Shown here: piece by piece, positions 49,813 through 58,415 of the stretch
Layout of the letters: the number at the start of each line of letters is the position of its first letter
Position numbering within the stretch: position 1 is the stretch's first letter
From: Oceanospirillaceae bacterium
Lineage (GTDB): Bacteria; Pseudomonadota; Gammaproteobacteria; Pseudomonadales; Litoribrevibacteraceae
Direction of reading: 5' to 3'
Length of the DNA stretch: 64,000 bases
Assembly (NCBI GenBank): GCA_015665455.1
Contig: JADFAD010000003.1
Span: 248,001-312,000 of the forward strand
The notes under the pieces: model-generated
Told to the model about the DNA's origin: nothing
The model's database searches: none
What the model saw: the letters and a program-made list of their open reading frames with translations, nothing else
Made by a program: the position numbers and the translations under genes

Positions 49813-52800
49813 CTACACATGGGCTAGGTTACTCAACTCACGCATAGCCACAGTGAACATTGCCAATTCAGGCTGGTCGGTGTTTCGTACCTCGTTTAGT
49901 AAACTCAACCAACGTTTTACCAGTGGGCTGGTCTCATCAAACCAATTTTCTAGGCACATACTGACATGACCATCCTGACCTTCTGCCGGTTCGCAATGCA
50001 TGATGTGAACAAGCAACGCTTTCTGTTGCCAATCAAGATCATCCATAAGAGCTTCACGAGCCAAGCCCTGCCAATGATTGGTCACACCCAAGCCATTAAT
50101 TTGCTGAATGAACCAGTGCAAGCCTAACTGATGACGCAGTTTAAAGAACAAACCAGCAGTGGTATCAACGTCGGTTCCTGTTTCATTTGCTGCATCACAA
50201 ATGGTCAGTGAGCCATAAAGAGATGGCGTACCCGTAACGAACCGGGCAACATTTTCAGGGATACCGGCATCAATATATGTTTGTTTCTGAGCAACCCATT
50301 CATCCCTTACCGAGTCACTCAAGTGTTCGTCTAAGTGATCATAAAGAGTATCAACAACGGGCTGATATTGTTTAACCAAATCCTCTAGAGGTTGATCCAA
50401 GTTAGTGTTCCGTAAGAACCATCGCGTAGCCCTCCGGATCAAGCGCATCAAACGTTCATGGCAATTAAACTGAACCTCACTTTTAACTTTATGATCAAGA
50501 TCATCAATGGCTTGCCACCAATCTCGAAGACGGAATACATCTCTTGCTACGATGAACGCCTTAGCGATTTGAGAATCAGGCATACCAGTTGAGTTACGTA
50601 TTCTATAAACGAACAAGTCGCCCATAAGATTAACAATTTCATTGGCTAATTGGGTCGCAACAATCTCACGATTAAGTCTGAGAGACATAATTTGCTCAAA
50701 GCACCGTTCTTGCAAACGAATCGGGAATTCATGCAGTGCTTCTTTCAAAACATACGGGTCATTAAACCCTTCAGCGTTCGCTAACGAAGCCTTTAGTTCG
50801 TTCTTCGCGTAAGAGATCAATACAGAAAGTTCTGGCCGTGTCAGGCCAACTTCCAGTCTACGACGCTCTTCCAAGGTTTCATTATTCGGTAAAAATTCCA
50901 GTTCTCGGTCTAACCGTCCACTTTCTTCGAGTTCAATAATGAATCGTGAATACTCGCTGATCTTAGTGAAGTTTCGGCTCGACGCATTGGAAATCGAAGT
51001 AACTTGTCGGTAGTTATTCTTTAAGACCAAATTACCGACTTCGTCCGTCATATCGACCAGCATGTCATTACGTTGTTTAAGGGTTAACTCCCCTTGTTCC
51101 ATGAGCTGTTGAAGCAATATTTTGATATTCACTTCATGGTCAGAACAATCTACACCACCGGCATTATCAATGGAGTCGGTATAACAAGCCCCGCCGTTCA
51201 AGGCGTATTCAATACGACCACGTTGAGTAAAACCCAAATTACCGCCTTCACCAATAACATTGGTCCGTAGGTCACAGCCGTTAATTCTCAATGAATCGTT
51301 GGCACGATCTCCTACTTCTGCGTCCGTCTCGTCCGTTCCTTTTACGTAAGTTCCAATGCCGCCATTCCAAACCAAATCAACACGTGCTTTAAGAACGTAT
51401 TTAATTAGGTCATTAGGCGCTAAACGATCTGCATCGATATCAAACAAGGCTTTCATCTCAGGGGATATTTTAATCCACTTTGCAGAACGGGAGAAAATAC
51501 CGCCACCTTTTGAGATCAAGCTACTGTCAAAGTCTTCCCAAGACGAACGAGGCAGTTTAAACATCCGGTCACGTTCAGCGAAGCTCTTAGCAGGGTCTGG
51601 CGTTGGATCAATGAATATGTGCATGTGATTGAATGCAGCAACCAGCTTTAATGCTTCAGAGCGAAGAAGCCCATTACCAAATACATCCCCACCCATATCA
51701 CCGATACCAACAACGGTGATGCTGTCTTTTTGAACATCAATGCCTTGCTCACGAAAATGTCGTTGAACGGAAACCCATGCTCCACGTGCAGTAATCCCCA
51801 TTTTCTTATGGTCGTAACCATCAGACCCCCCTGAGGCAAACGCATCCCCTAACCAAAAGCCATAATTGATGGCAATTTCATTGGCAATATCCGAGAAAGT
51901 CGCCGTGCCCTTATCCGCAGCAACAACCAGATAGGTATCGTCTTCATCCCAACGCATGACTCGCTTAGGAGGCGCGACCTCGCCTTCAACCAAGTTGTCG
52001 GTAACATCCAGCAAACCGCTGATAAATTGCTGGTAACATGCGATGCCTTCCGCTTGGAATTCATCGCGAGACATGGATGAATTTAAACGCCGAGCAATAA
52101 ATCCACCCTTCGCACCTGCAGGTACAATGACAGCGTTCTTAACTTGCTGCGCTTTCACTAAACCCAAAACTTCTGTTCTGTAGTCTTCCGGTCTGTCCGA
52201 CCAGCGTAATCCGCCTCGAGCAACCTTACCACCACGAAGGTGTACCCCTTCAAAGCGAGGAGAATACACAAATATTTCAAACATCGGCCGTGGTAATGGC
52301 ATATCAGGTATGGATTCAGGTAAAAACTTCAGAGACAAATACGGCCTTGCATCCCCTTCGTCATTAACCACATAAGCATTCGTCCGTAAGGTCGCCGAGA
52401 TCAAATCGATGTATCGACGAATGATTCGATCCTCATTCAAATTGGATACGTCTTCCAACTCTTTTAACACTTCTTCTTTCAGAACATCAAACCCTTCAGG
52501 GTTATGCTTTTCTGGGTTAAAACGGAGCTCGAATAAACGCACCAACTTTTTGGTGATTTCTTGCTGATTACATAGGGTCCCACTGATGTAAGTTTGTGAA
52601 AAGCCAAATCGAATTTGCTTCATATAAGCGGAATACGCACGAAGCACATTCACTTGGAAACAATCCAGCTCAGCTTTTAGTACCAACTCATTAAAACTAT
52701 CACTCGTAACTTCACCTTCCCAAACTCTGAAAAGCACTTCTTCAAAATTTTCACGTACCTTGGGCACATCCAGCTCAAAATCATCTTTGGTACGCATTCT

Positions 52801-54642
52801 AAAATCATGCAACCAAACCGTTTCTTCGTCTTTTGGATGAATTTTATAGGGATGTTCACCTAAGACATGCAAGCCCATGCGCTCAAGGACAGGCATAACA
52901 TCAGATAAAGGCAATGACGTACCACGGCGGAATAAACGTAAACGAAGCTGATGATCTTCATCCTCGGGCGAGCGATAAAAGCTCAGAGATAGAGGCCGTC
53001 CTTTGTCTAATACACGAATGTGTTCAACGTCAGCAACAGCGGTTCTGGCTTGAAAATCAGACTGATACCCAGCTGAAAACGCGCTACCAAAACGAAGCGC
53101 TAAGGCACTGCCCCGCTCCTCACCAAACTGATCAATCAAAGCATGGTTTAAATCATCGTCCCAATCTGAGGTTGCCTTGATAACTTTTTCTTCGAGTTGC
53201 TTAGGATCTGGCAACGCTTTTTTACTTGAATCCAAGCGAACAATAAAATGTGTTCTGGCCAAAATGGATTCAGAGAAATACGTCGTAAATTCAATGTCGG
53301 TCGCGTTATGTTCTTCAACCAAAATTTGCTGAATACGTTCACGTAATTCGGTTGAATATAAATCCCTTGGCATGTAAAGCAAACAGTTCGAGAACATCCC
53401 AAAACGTCCTTGCCTTACAAACAACCGTATCTTTCTACGTTCTCGAATTTGAAGTACACCGACCGCAATCTCACCCAGCTCTTTAACGCTGGATTGAAAT
53501 AATTCATCGCGCGGGTATACCGCTAAAATTCTTAGTAATTGATTCCGTTCCTGCATATTACCTTTATCGATAAAGTCATTGCAGATATGTTCAACTTTGT
53601 TGCGAATGATTGGAATTGTCGCAGGTTGCGCGGTGTAGACCTCAGACGTATATACCCCAAGTATCCGAGCCAAGCCCGTCAATTGTCCATTTTTGTCGAA
53701 CCGCTTAACAATCACGTAATCAGGGTACGCTGGCCGATGAATATGACTTCTAACACCGGACTTTAAAAACAATAAGACATCGCTGCCATACACCTCTTTT
53801 AAGCCATCAGCCAGACAAAACTCAATCTCCTCTTCATCAAGCCTTGAATGTCGCAAGACCCCGAGTTGATGGGATCTGGATCGTTTTAAAGACTTGGATT
53901 TGCTGTCGTAAGTAAACTCGTCATAACCTAAATACGTAAAATGGTTATCATCTAACCAATTAAGAAACTCGGTTACTTCCTTTTGATCTTTTTTAGTAAT
54001 ACCTTTAACGGAATCTTTGAGCTCATCGTTCAGTGACGTAACCTTTTCACGCATGGTTCCATAATCACGAACGCATTCTTCAACATCTTTAAGCAGCTCA
54101 TTAGTGGCTTTAAACAAACATGCAAGCTCTGATTTAGCGGTATGACGGTCAATTTCTAAATGAATAATGACTTCTTTATCTATGTTGTCATTTTCCGGTA
54201 CAGTCCAAGACTTAAGTTCACTTTTCTTATCGCGTTCTGCAGAAAACAAACTGTAGTGAATTGAATGTATGGTGATATTTCGACGATTGAGTTCCATGCG
54301 CATGGAATCAATCATAAAGGGCATATTCTTGCCTAAGACTTGGATTATCGTATGCGTTGATTGCCAAGCATTCTGTTCATAATCCGGATTAAACACCCGA
54401 GTTTTAAAGCTGCCGTTTTCCGTGTCCTGAATAAATTGCCAAGTATCCAATACTAGGCCATATAAGTCTGAATCCTTTAAAACTTCGATGTCATCCTTAG
54501 GGGCGGTGCTGATCCAATGACGGCCAAATGCCTCTACATCTTTCCCTTTCTTACCCTGTAAACGTTCTTTAACCAATTCTGCAAACTTATCCAGTTTTCT
54601 TTCCACAAGAACCGCTCCGTTAAATAAGATATCCATCAACAA
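49813..54642 (-). CDS. gdhB: NAD-specific glutamate dehydrogenase, 180-kDa type
   Basis: A 1609-residue enzyme of the large NAD-GDH class, which deaminates glutamate to 2-oxoglutarate in catabolism. The N-terminal half is regulatory (FNPDYEQNAWQSTHTIIQVL, and SILARTHFIVRLD); the catalytic core lies around residues 800-1200, with LRGGKVARGGLRWSDRPEDY, AGAKGGFIARRL, VGIGDMGGDVFGNG and ARVDLVWNGGIGTYVKG. The normal length is about 1600, so it is complete. It is the only gene before DUF2835 and starts 195 bases from the divergent MoxR gene. No other glutamate metabolic gene is adjacent. Confidence 0.96.
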   Translation of the reverse strand: MLMDILFNGAVLVERKLDKFAELVKERLQGKKGKDVEAFGRHWISTAPKDDIEVLKDSDLYGLVLDTWQFIQDTENGSFKTRVFNPDYEQNAWQSTHTIIQVLGKNMPFMIDSMRMELNRRNITIHSIHYSLFSAERDKKSELKSWTVPENDNIDKEVIIHLEIDRHTAKSELACLFKATNELLKDVEECVRDYGTMREKVTSLNDELKDSVKGITKKDQKEVTEFLNWLDDNHFTYLGYDEFTYDSKSKSLKRSRSHQLGVLRHSRLDEEEIEFCLADGLKEVYGSDVLLFLKSGVRSHIHRPAYPDYVIVKRFDKNGQLTGLARILGVYTSEVYTAQPATIPIIRNKVEHICNDFIDKGNMQERNQLLRILAVYPRDELFQSSVKELGEIAVGVLQIRERRKIRLFVRQGRFGMFSNCLLYMPRDLYSTELRERIQQILVEEHNATDIEFTTYFSESILARTHFIVRLDSSKKALPDPKQLEEKVIKATSDWDDDLNHALIDQFGEERGSALALRFGSAFSAGYQSDFQARTAVADVEHIRVLDKGRPLSLSFYRSPEDEDHQLRLRLFRRGTSLPLSDVMPVLERMGLHVLGEHPYKIHPKDEETVWLHDFRMRTKDDFELDVPKVRENFEEVLFRVWEGEVTSDSFNELVLKAELDCFQVNVLRAYSAYMKQIRFGFSQTYISGTLCNQQEITKKLVRLFELRFNPEKHNPEGFDVLKEEVLKELEDVSNLNEDRIIRRYIDLISATLRTNAYVVNDEGDARPYLSLKFLPESIPDMPLPRPMFEIFVYSPRFEGVHLRGGKVARGGLRWSDRPEDYRTEVLGLVKAQQVKNAVIVPAGAKGGFIARRLNSSMSRDEFQAEGIACYQQFISGLLDVTDNLVEGEVAPPKRVMRWDEDDTYLVVAADKGTATFSDIANEIAINYGFWLGDAFASGGSDGYDHKKMGITARGAWVSVQRHFREQGIDVQKDSITVVGIGDMGGDVFGNGLLRSEALKLVAAFNHMHIFIDPTPDPAKSFAERDRMFKLPRSSWEDFDSSLISKGGGIFSRSAKWIKISPEMKALFDIDADRLAPNDLIKYVLKARVDLVWNGGIGTYVKGTDETDAEVGDRANDSLRINGCDLRTNVIGEGGNLGFTQRGRIEYALNGGACYTDSIDNAGGVDCSDHEVNIKILLQQLMEQGELTLKQRNDMLVDMTDEVGNLVLKNNYRQVTSISNASSRNFTKISEYSRFIIELEESGRLDRELEFLPNNETLEERRRLEVGLTRPELSVLISYAKNELKASLANAEGFNDPYVLKEALHEFPIRLQERCFEQIMSLRLNREIVATQLANEIVNLMGDLFVYRIRNSTGMPDSQIAKAFIVARDVFRLRDWWQAIDDLDHKVKSEVQFNCHERLMRLIRRATRWFLRNTNLDQPLEDLVKQYQPVVDTLYDHLDEHLSDSVRDEWVAQKQTYIDAGIPENVARFVTGTPSLYGSLTICDAANETGTDVDTTAGLFFKLRHQLGLHWFIQQINGLGVTNHWQGLAREALMDDLDWQQKALLVHIMHCEPAEGQDGHVSMCLENWFDETSPLVKRWLSLLNEVRNTDQPELAMFTVAMRELSNLAHV

Positions 54643-54837
54643 GAAATCAATCTCTAAATACTAGACCACTTGTACGGATTTTGGATAAAAAAATTCTTAT
54701 GAAACTTAGACTTGTAAATTTGGTCTTAGACCTTACATTAAACAAAAATAAACTCTGGCCTTGTATTGTGTATCTTAATCCCCACAGTTAAATTAATAGC
54801 CAAAGTATTAAAACGAACAATTAAAAGAACCTAATTT

Positions 54838-55794
54838 ATGCCACAAACTGACTTTAAAAACGCACAAACCTATTTAAGCAGCCAAATTCTCGGTCAAGAG
54901 AAGCTGGTTAACAGACTGCTGGTGTGCCTTATCTGTGGTGGTCACCTATTGGTTGAAGGTGCTCCCGGTCTTGCGAAAACCAAAGCTATTCAAACACTGT
55001 CTAATTTAATCGAGGGGGACTTCCAACGAGTACAGTTCACCCCCGATCTACTGCCTTCAGACATTACAGGCACAGAAATTTATCGAAGCCAAACATCCAG
55101 CTTCGAATTTCAGCAGGGTCCAATATTTCATAATTTGATTCTTGCGGATGAAATTAACCGAGCACCAGCAAAAGTTCAGGCCGCTTTATTAGAAGCAATG
55201 GCTGAACGACAAGTCAGTGTGGGAAGCCAAACCTATCAACTTGATGATTTATTCATGGTAATGGCCACTCAAAACCCTATTGAACAAGAAGGTACTTACC
55301 CGCTGCCAGAAGCACAATTGGATCGATTCTTACTGCATTGCAATGTGGACTTTCCAAATGCAGAGCAAGAAAAACAGATCCTACGTCTAGTCCGTGGCGA
55401 ACAAACATCTGAGGTAGCCAAACCAGATTCACTGCTGTCTAAGGCTTCAATTTTTGAAGCAAGAAAGCAAATTTCTGAAATGCACATGAGTGAATCCGTT
55501 GAAGATTACATAGTGCATTTAACGATGGCCACGCGTCAGCCAGAAAAGTATGCCCCTGAATTGGCTAACTTCATTGAATTTGGGGTCAGTCCCCGAGCAA
55601 CCATTGGTCTTGATCAAGTAGCAAGAGCCTATGCTTGGTTAAACGGCCAAGACTTTGTCGCCCCAGACGATGTAATGGCGGTAGCCCATGATGTGTTCAG
55701 ACATCGAATATTACTAAGTTACACCGCTCAAGCAGAACACGTAACGGCGGATCAAGTGATTGATAAAATTTTAGAGAGTGTTCCGGTTGCCTAA
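54838..55794 (+). CDS. MoxR-family AAA+ ATPase
   Basis: A 318-residue AAA+ chaperone-like ATPase. Walker A GAPGLAKT, Walker B ILADEINRAPAK, sensor 1 ATQNPIEQEGTYPLPEAQLD and the arginine-finger-containing LDRFLLH are typical of MoxR. It lies at the head of a six-gene operon with DUF58, DUF4381, two von Willebrand A proteins and BatD. MoxR ATPases are thought to assist metal insertion or folding of VWA partners, and the set is related to the Bacteroides aerotolerance (Bat) operon. Confidence 0.93.
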   Translation: MPQTDFKNAQTYLSSQILGQEKLVNRLLVCLICGGHLLVEGAPGLAKTKAIQTLSNLIEGDFQRVQFTPDLLPSDITGTEIYRSQTSSFEFQQGPIFHNLILADEINRAPAKVQAALLEAMAERQVSVGSQTYQLDDLFMVMATQNPIEQEGTYPLPEAQLDRFLLHCNVDFPNAEQEKQILRLVRGEQTSEVAKPDSLLSKASIFEARKQISEMHMSESVEDYIVHLTMATRQPEKYAPELANFIEFGVSPRATIGLDQVARAYAWLNGQDFVAPDDVMAVAHDVFRHRILLSYTAQAEHVTADQVIDKILESVPVA

Positions 55795-56749
55795 TAAAAA
55801 TAACGCCTCCGCAAGAAACAACCTGTCACCTAAGCTCAGCGCGACAGGCGCCTACGCAGACAGACAGCGTCTGCTTGGGCTTGCCACGGCAGGAAGCAAA
55901 ATCAACCTAACAAAATCTACCTATGCATTAAGCCGCAGTTCAGGGACTCACCATTCGAACCAACGTGGCCGAGGCATGGAATTTTTAGAGTCTCGCCACT
56001 ATCAACCGGGCGACGACATCCGGAGCATTGATTGGCGAGTTACAGCCAGAACAGGTAAAACACATACAAAAGTTTTCTCAGAAGAAAAAGAACAACCGGT
56101 TTTCGTCTTGTGTGACCAAAGCCCTTATATGTTTTTTGGAAGTAAAGTCCGTTTTAAAAGTGTTCAGGCGACCAACATTGCATCGTTAATTGCTTGGAGC
56201 AGTCTAAAACAAGGAGATCGCTTTGGTGGTGAAATCATAGGCAAGGAAAATGAATCTCGATTGTTCAAACTTTCCAGAAACCGATCGCGCCTATTGCAGT
56301 TTATTGAACAGATGACTGAGATGAACAATGCACTAAGTAACCATGATACCGCCAGCTTTAACGAGATATCTGAGAAACTACATCAATTACGTTACCTATT
56401 AACACCAGGGTCTCGCCTGTATGTTGTCTCTGACTTATATGCCTATACAGACCACGCATTGAAAGCATTGGCTCAGCTGTCCGCACATACACAAATTACA
56501 TTATTTGCAGTCAATGATCCTTTGGAGATTTCACCGCCCTGCACTGGCCAGACCCAAATCAGCTTGGGAAATCGGGTCATGTCGGTGATTTTGTCTAAAG
56601 AACAAAAACAAACCATTGAAAATCAATACGAAAGTAGAAAACAACAAATCGTCCAATATTTGAATAATTGGAATATCCCACTGATTACCGTATCAACCAC
56701 GGATGATCCTGTTGACCTTTTCAATGCGAATAAATCCAGAAAACAATAA
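55778..56749 (+). CDS. DUF58-domain protein
   Basis: A 323-residue protein with the DUF58 signature FLESRHYQPGDDIRSIDWRV, TKVFSEEKEQPVFVLCDQS and a VWA-like C-terminal part. It overlaps the end of the MoxR gene by 17 bases in another frame. The likely start is GTG 55778 (or TTG 55787), so it is coupled to MoxR. DUF58 proteins are standard MoxR partners in VWA operons; no separate catalytic role is known. Confidence 0.88.
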   Translation: MFRLPNKNNASARNNLSPKLSATGAYADRQRLLGLATAGSKINLTKSTYALSRSSGTHHSNQRGRGMEFLESRHYQPGDDIRSIDWRVTARTGKTHTKVFSEEKEQPVFVLCDQSPYMFFGSKVRFKSVQATNIASLIAWSSLKQGDRFGGEIIGKENESRLFKLSRNRSRLLQFIEQMTEMNNALSNHDTASFNEISEKLHQLRYLLTPGSRLYVVSDLYAYTDHALKALAQLSAHTQITLFAVNDPLEISPPCTGQTQISLGNRVMSVILSKEQKQTIENQYESRKQQIVQYLNNWNIPLITVSTTDDPVDLFNANKSRKQ

Positions 56750-56769
56750 ATAAGTACCCTTTGATCATA

Positions 56770-57345
56770 ATGAAAAAACGAATTAATTCTTATATCGCTG
56801 GGTTATTAACCCTCAGTCATACAGGTTTCAGCATTGCAAACCCAATGCAACAAGCCGATCCGCTTGCGAATTTAGGGCCTCTTATTGAGGCTGCGCCCAT
56901 TGCCACATCAGGACCTTTTGTTTGGCCTCCTGCATTGGGCTGGTGGGTATCACTGGTTTTAATCATTGCATCCATTATTTCTATTTCTTGGTTGATCAAA
57001 AAATCCTATGCAAAGAAACAAGTACGCGCACGTTATTACGGTGCCTTTTCTAAAGTGAACTTGTTGAAGTCCAATCCAACGGAAGAAGAACAGAGCACGT
57101 ATGTCCGCCAACTCAATCAAGCAATTAAGGCCATTGCCCTTGAACGTTTTGGCAATAAAGAAGTCGCTACGTTAAGTGGTCAGGCTTGGCTTGAATTTTT
57201 AGACACAACAGGTAAATGCAACCATTTTACCAACGGCAGCGGCCAAGTCTTTGGTAAATCCATGTATCAACCAACGATAAAGAACATTCCAGACTGTGAT
57301 CATTTGATGACCATCTGTCAGGATTGGGTTAAGGAGATAAGCTAA
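56770..57345 (+). CDS. DUF4381-domain membrane protein
   Basis: A 191-residue protein with a signal-like N-terminus (INSYIAGLLTLSHTGFSIAN), one clear membrane helix (GWWVSLVLIIASIISISWLI, about residues 55-75) and a cytoplasmic domain with YVRQLNQAIKAIALERFGNK. It matches DUF4381, the small membrane subunit found between DUF58 and BatA-like genes. I use the ATG at 56770 rather than TTG 56761. Its stop overlaps the next start as TAATG. Confidence 0.82.
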   Translation: MKKRINSYIAGLLTLSHTGFSIANPMQQADPLANLGPLIEAAPIATSGPFVWPPALGWWVSLVLIIASIISISWLIKKSYAKKQVRARYYGAFSKVNLLKSNPTEEEQSTYVRQLNQAIKAIALERFGNKEVATLSGQAWLEFLDTTGKCNHFTNGSGQVFGKSMYQPTIKNIPDCDHLMTICQDWVKEIS

Positions 57346-58415
57346 TGGAATTCGCATGGCCATTATGTTTCCTTTTATTACCGTTACCCTGGTTAGTTTG
57401 GAAAAAGCTTCCTCCTGCGCCTGAAAGCAAACAAACACCTATTTATTTGCCTGGTGCCAGCCAGTGGCAACAAACGCAGCCTATTGCTGGAGACACTGTT
57501 CCTCAATCTGACAACACCAAACTCATTGCTGCTTTTTTAATTTTAAGCTGGATACTATTAGTTACCGCAATGGCACGCCCACAGTGGATTGGTGAACCGA
57601 TTGCTTTGCCCACAGAAGGCCATGACCTTCTTCTTGCTGTTGATTTATCCGGCAGTATGGACATTGAAGACATGGTGTACCAAAACAAACGCATGAACCG
57701 CTTAAACACCGTTAAAGTAGTTGTTAGAGATTTTCTACAAGAACGTAAAGGCGATCGAATTGGTTTAGTGGTTTTTGGTGACGCTGCGTTTATTCATACC
57801 CCCATCACTCGGGATCTTGATTCTGTTTCCAAATTGTTAATGGAAGCTCAAGTAGAAATGGCGGGCCCAAGTACTGCCATTGGCGACGCAATCATCAAAT
57901 CAACGGATGTGCTTCGCAATCAACCTGAAGAAGCAAGAATCATGATACTGCTTACTGACGGTGCTAATACGGCCGGAGAAATACAACCGATCCCCGCTGC
58001 AAATATTGCTGCAAAGAATGGCATCAAGATTTACACCATTGGCATTGGTGCTGACAGCATGACCCAAAGCAATTTCTTTGGCATGTTCAACAACACGGTT
58101 AATCCATCAAAAGACTTGGATGAAGAAACATTAAAAACCATTGCTGAAAACACAGGCGGTTTGTACTTCCGAGCTAAAAACCCGGAACAGCTTCAATCCA
58201 TTTATGCTCGTATAAATGAATTAGAACCGATAGATCAGGACGACCAGTTTATCCACCCAACCACAGAATGGTTCTATTGGCCTTTAGGCTTAAGCCTGAT
58301 GACCTATCTAGCAAGTTACCTTTTAAAATTTTTTAGTATTAATGGCTTGTTATTCCGCATGAGAAATACCATTGCTTCTGCAACTCAAAACTCAATCAAC
58401 AAAGGAGTGAAGTAA
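57345..58415 (+). CDS. VWA-domain membrane protein, BatA-like
   Basis: A 356-residue protein with membrane helices at both ends (about residues 5-17, 60-80 and 310-330) and a von Willebrand A domain between. The MIDAS motif LAVDLSGSMD is intact, with TDGANTAGE and IYTIGIGAD downstream. It is the BatA-type component of the aerotolerance-like operon, and it starts within the preceding stop codon (TAATG). The domain probably faces the cytoplasm or periplasm next to BatB and BatD. Confidence 0.88.
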   Translation: MEFAWPLCFLLLPLPWLVWKKLPPAPESKQTPIYLPGASQWQQTQPIAGDTVPQSDNTKLIAAFLILSWILLVTAMARPQWIGEPIALPTEGHDLLLAVDLSGSMDIEDMVYQNKRMNRLNTVKVVVRDFLQERKGDRIGLVVFGDAAFIHTPITRDLDSVSKLLMEAQVEMAGPSTAIGDAIIKSTDVLRNQPEEARIMILLTDGANTAGEIQPIPAANIAAKNGIKIYTIGIGADSMTQSNFFGMFNNTVNPSKDLDEETLKTIAENTGGLYFRAKNPEQLQSIYARINELEPIDQDDQFIHPTTEWFYWPLGLSLMTYLASYLLKFFSINGLLFRMRNTIASATQNSINKGVK

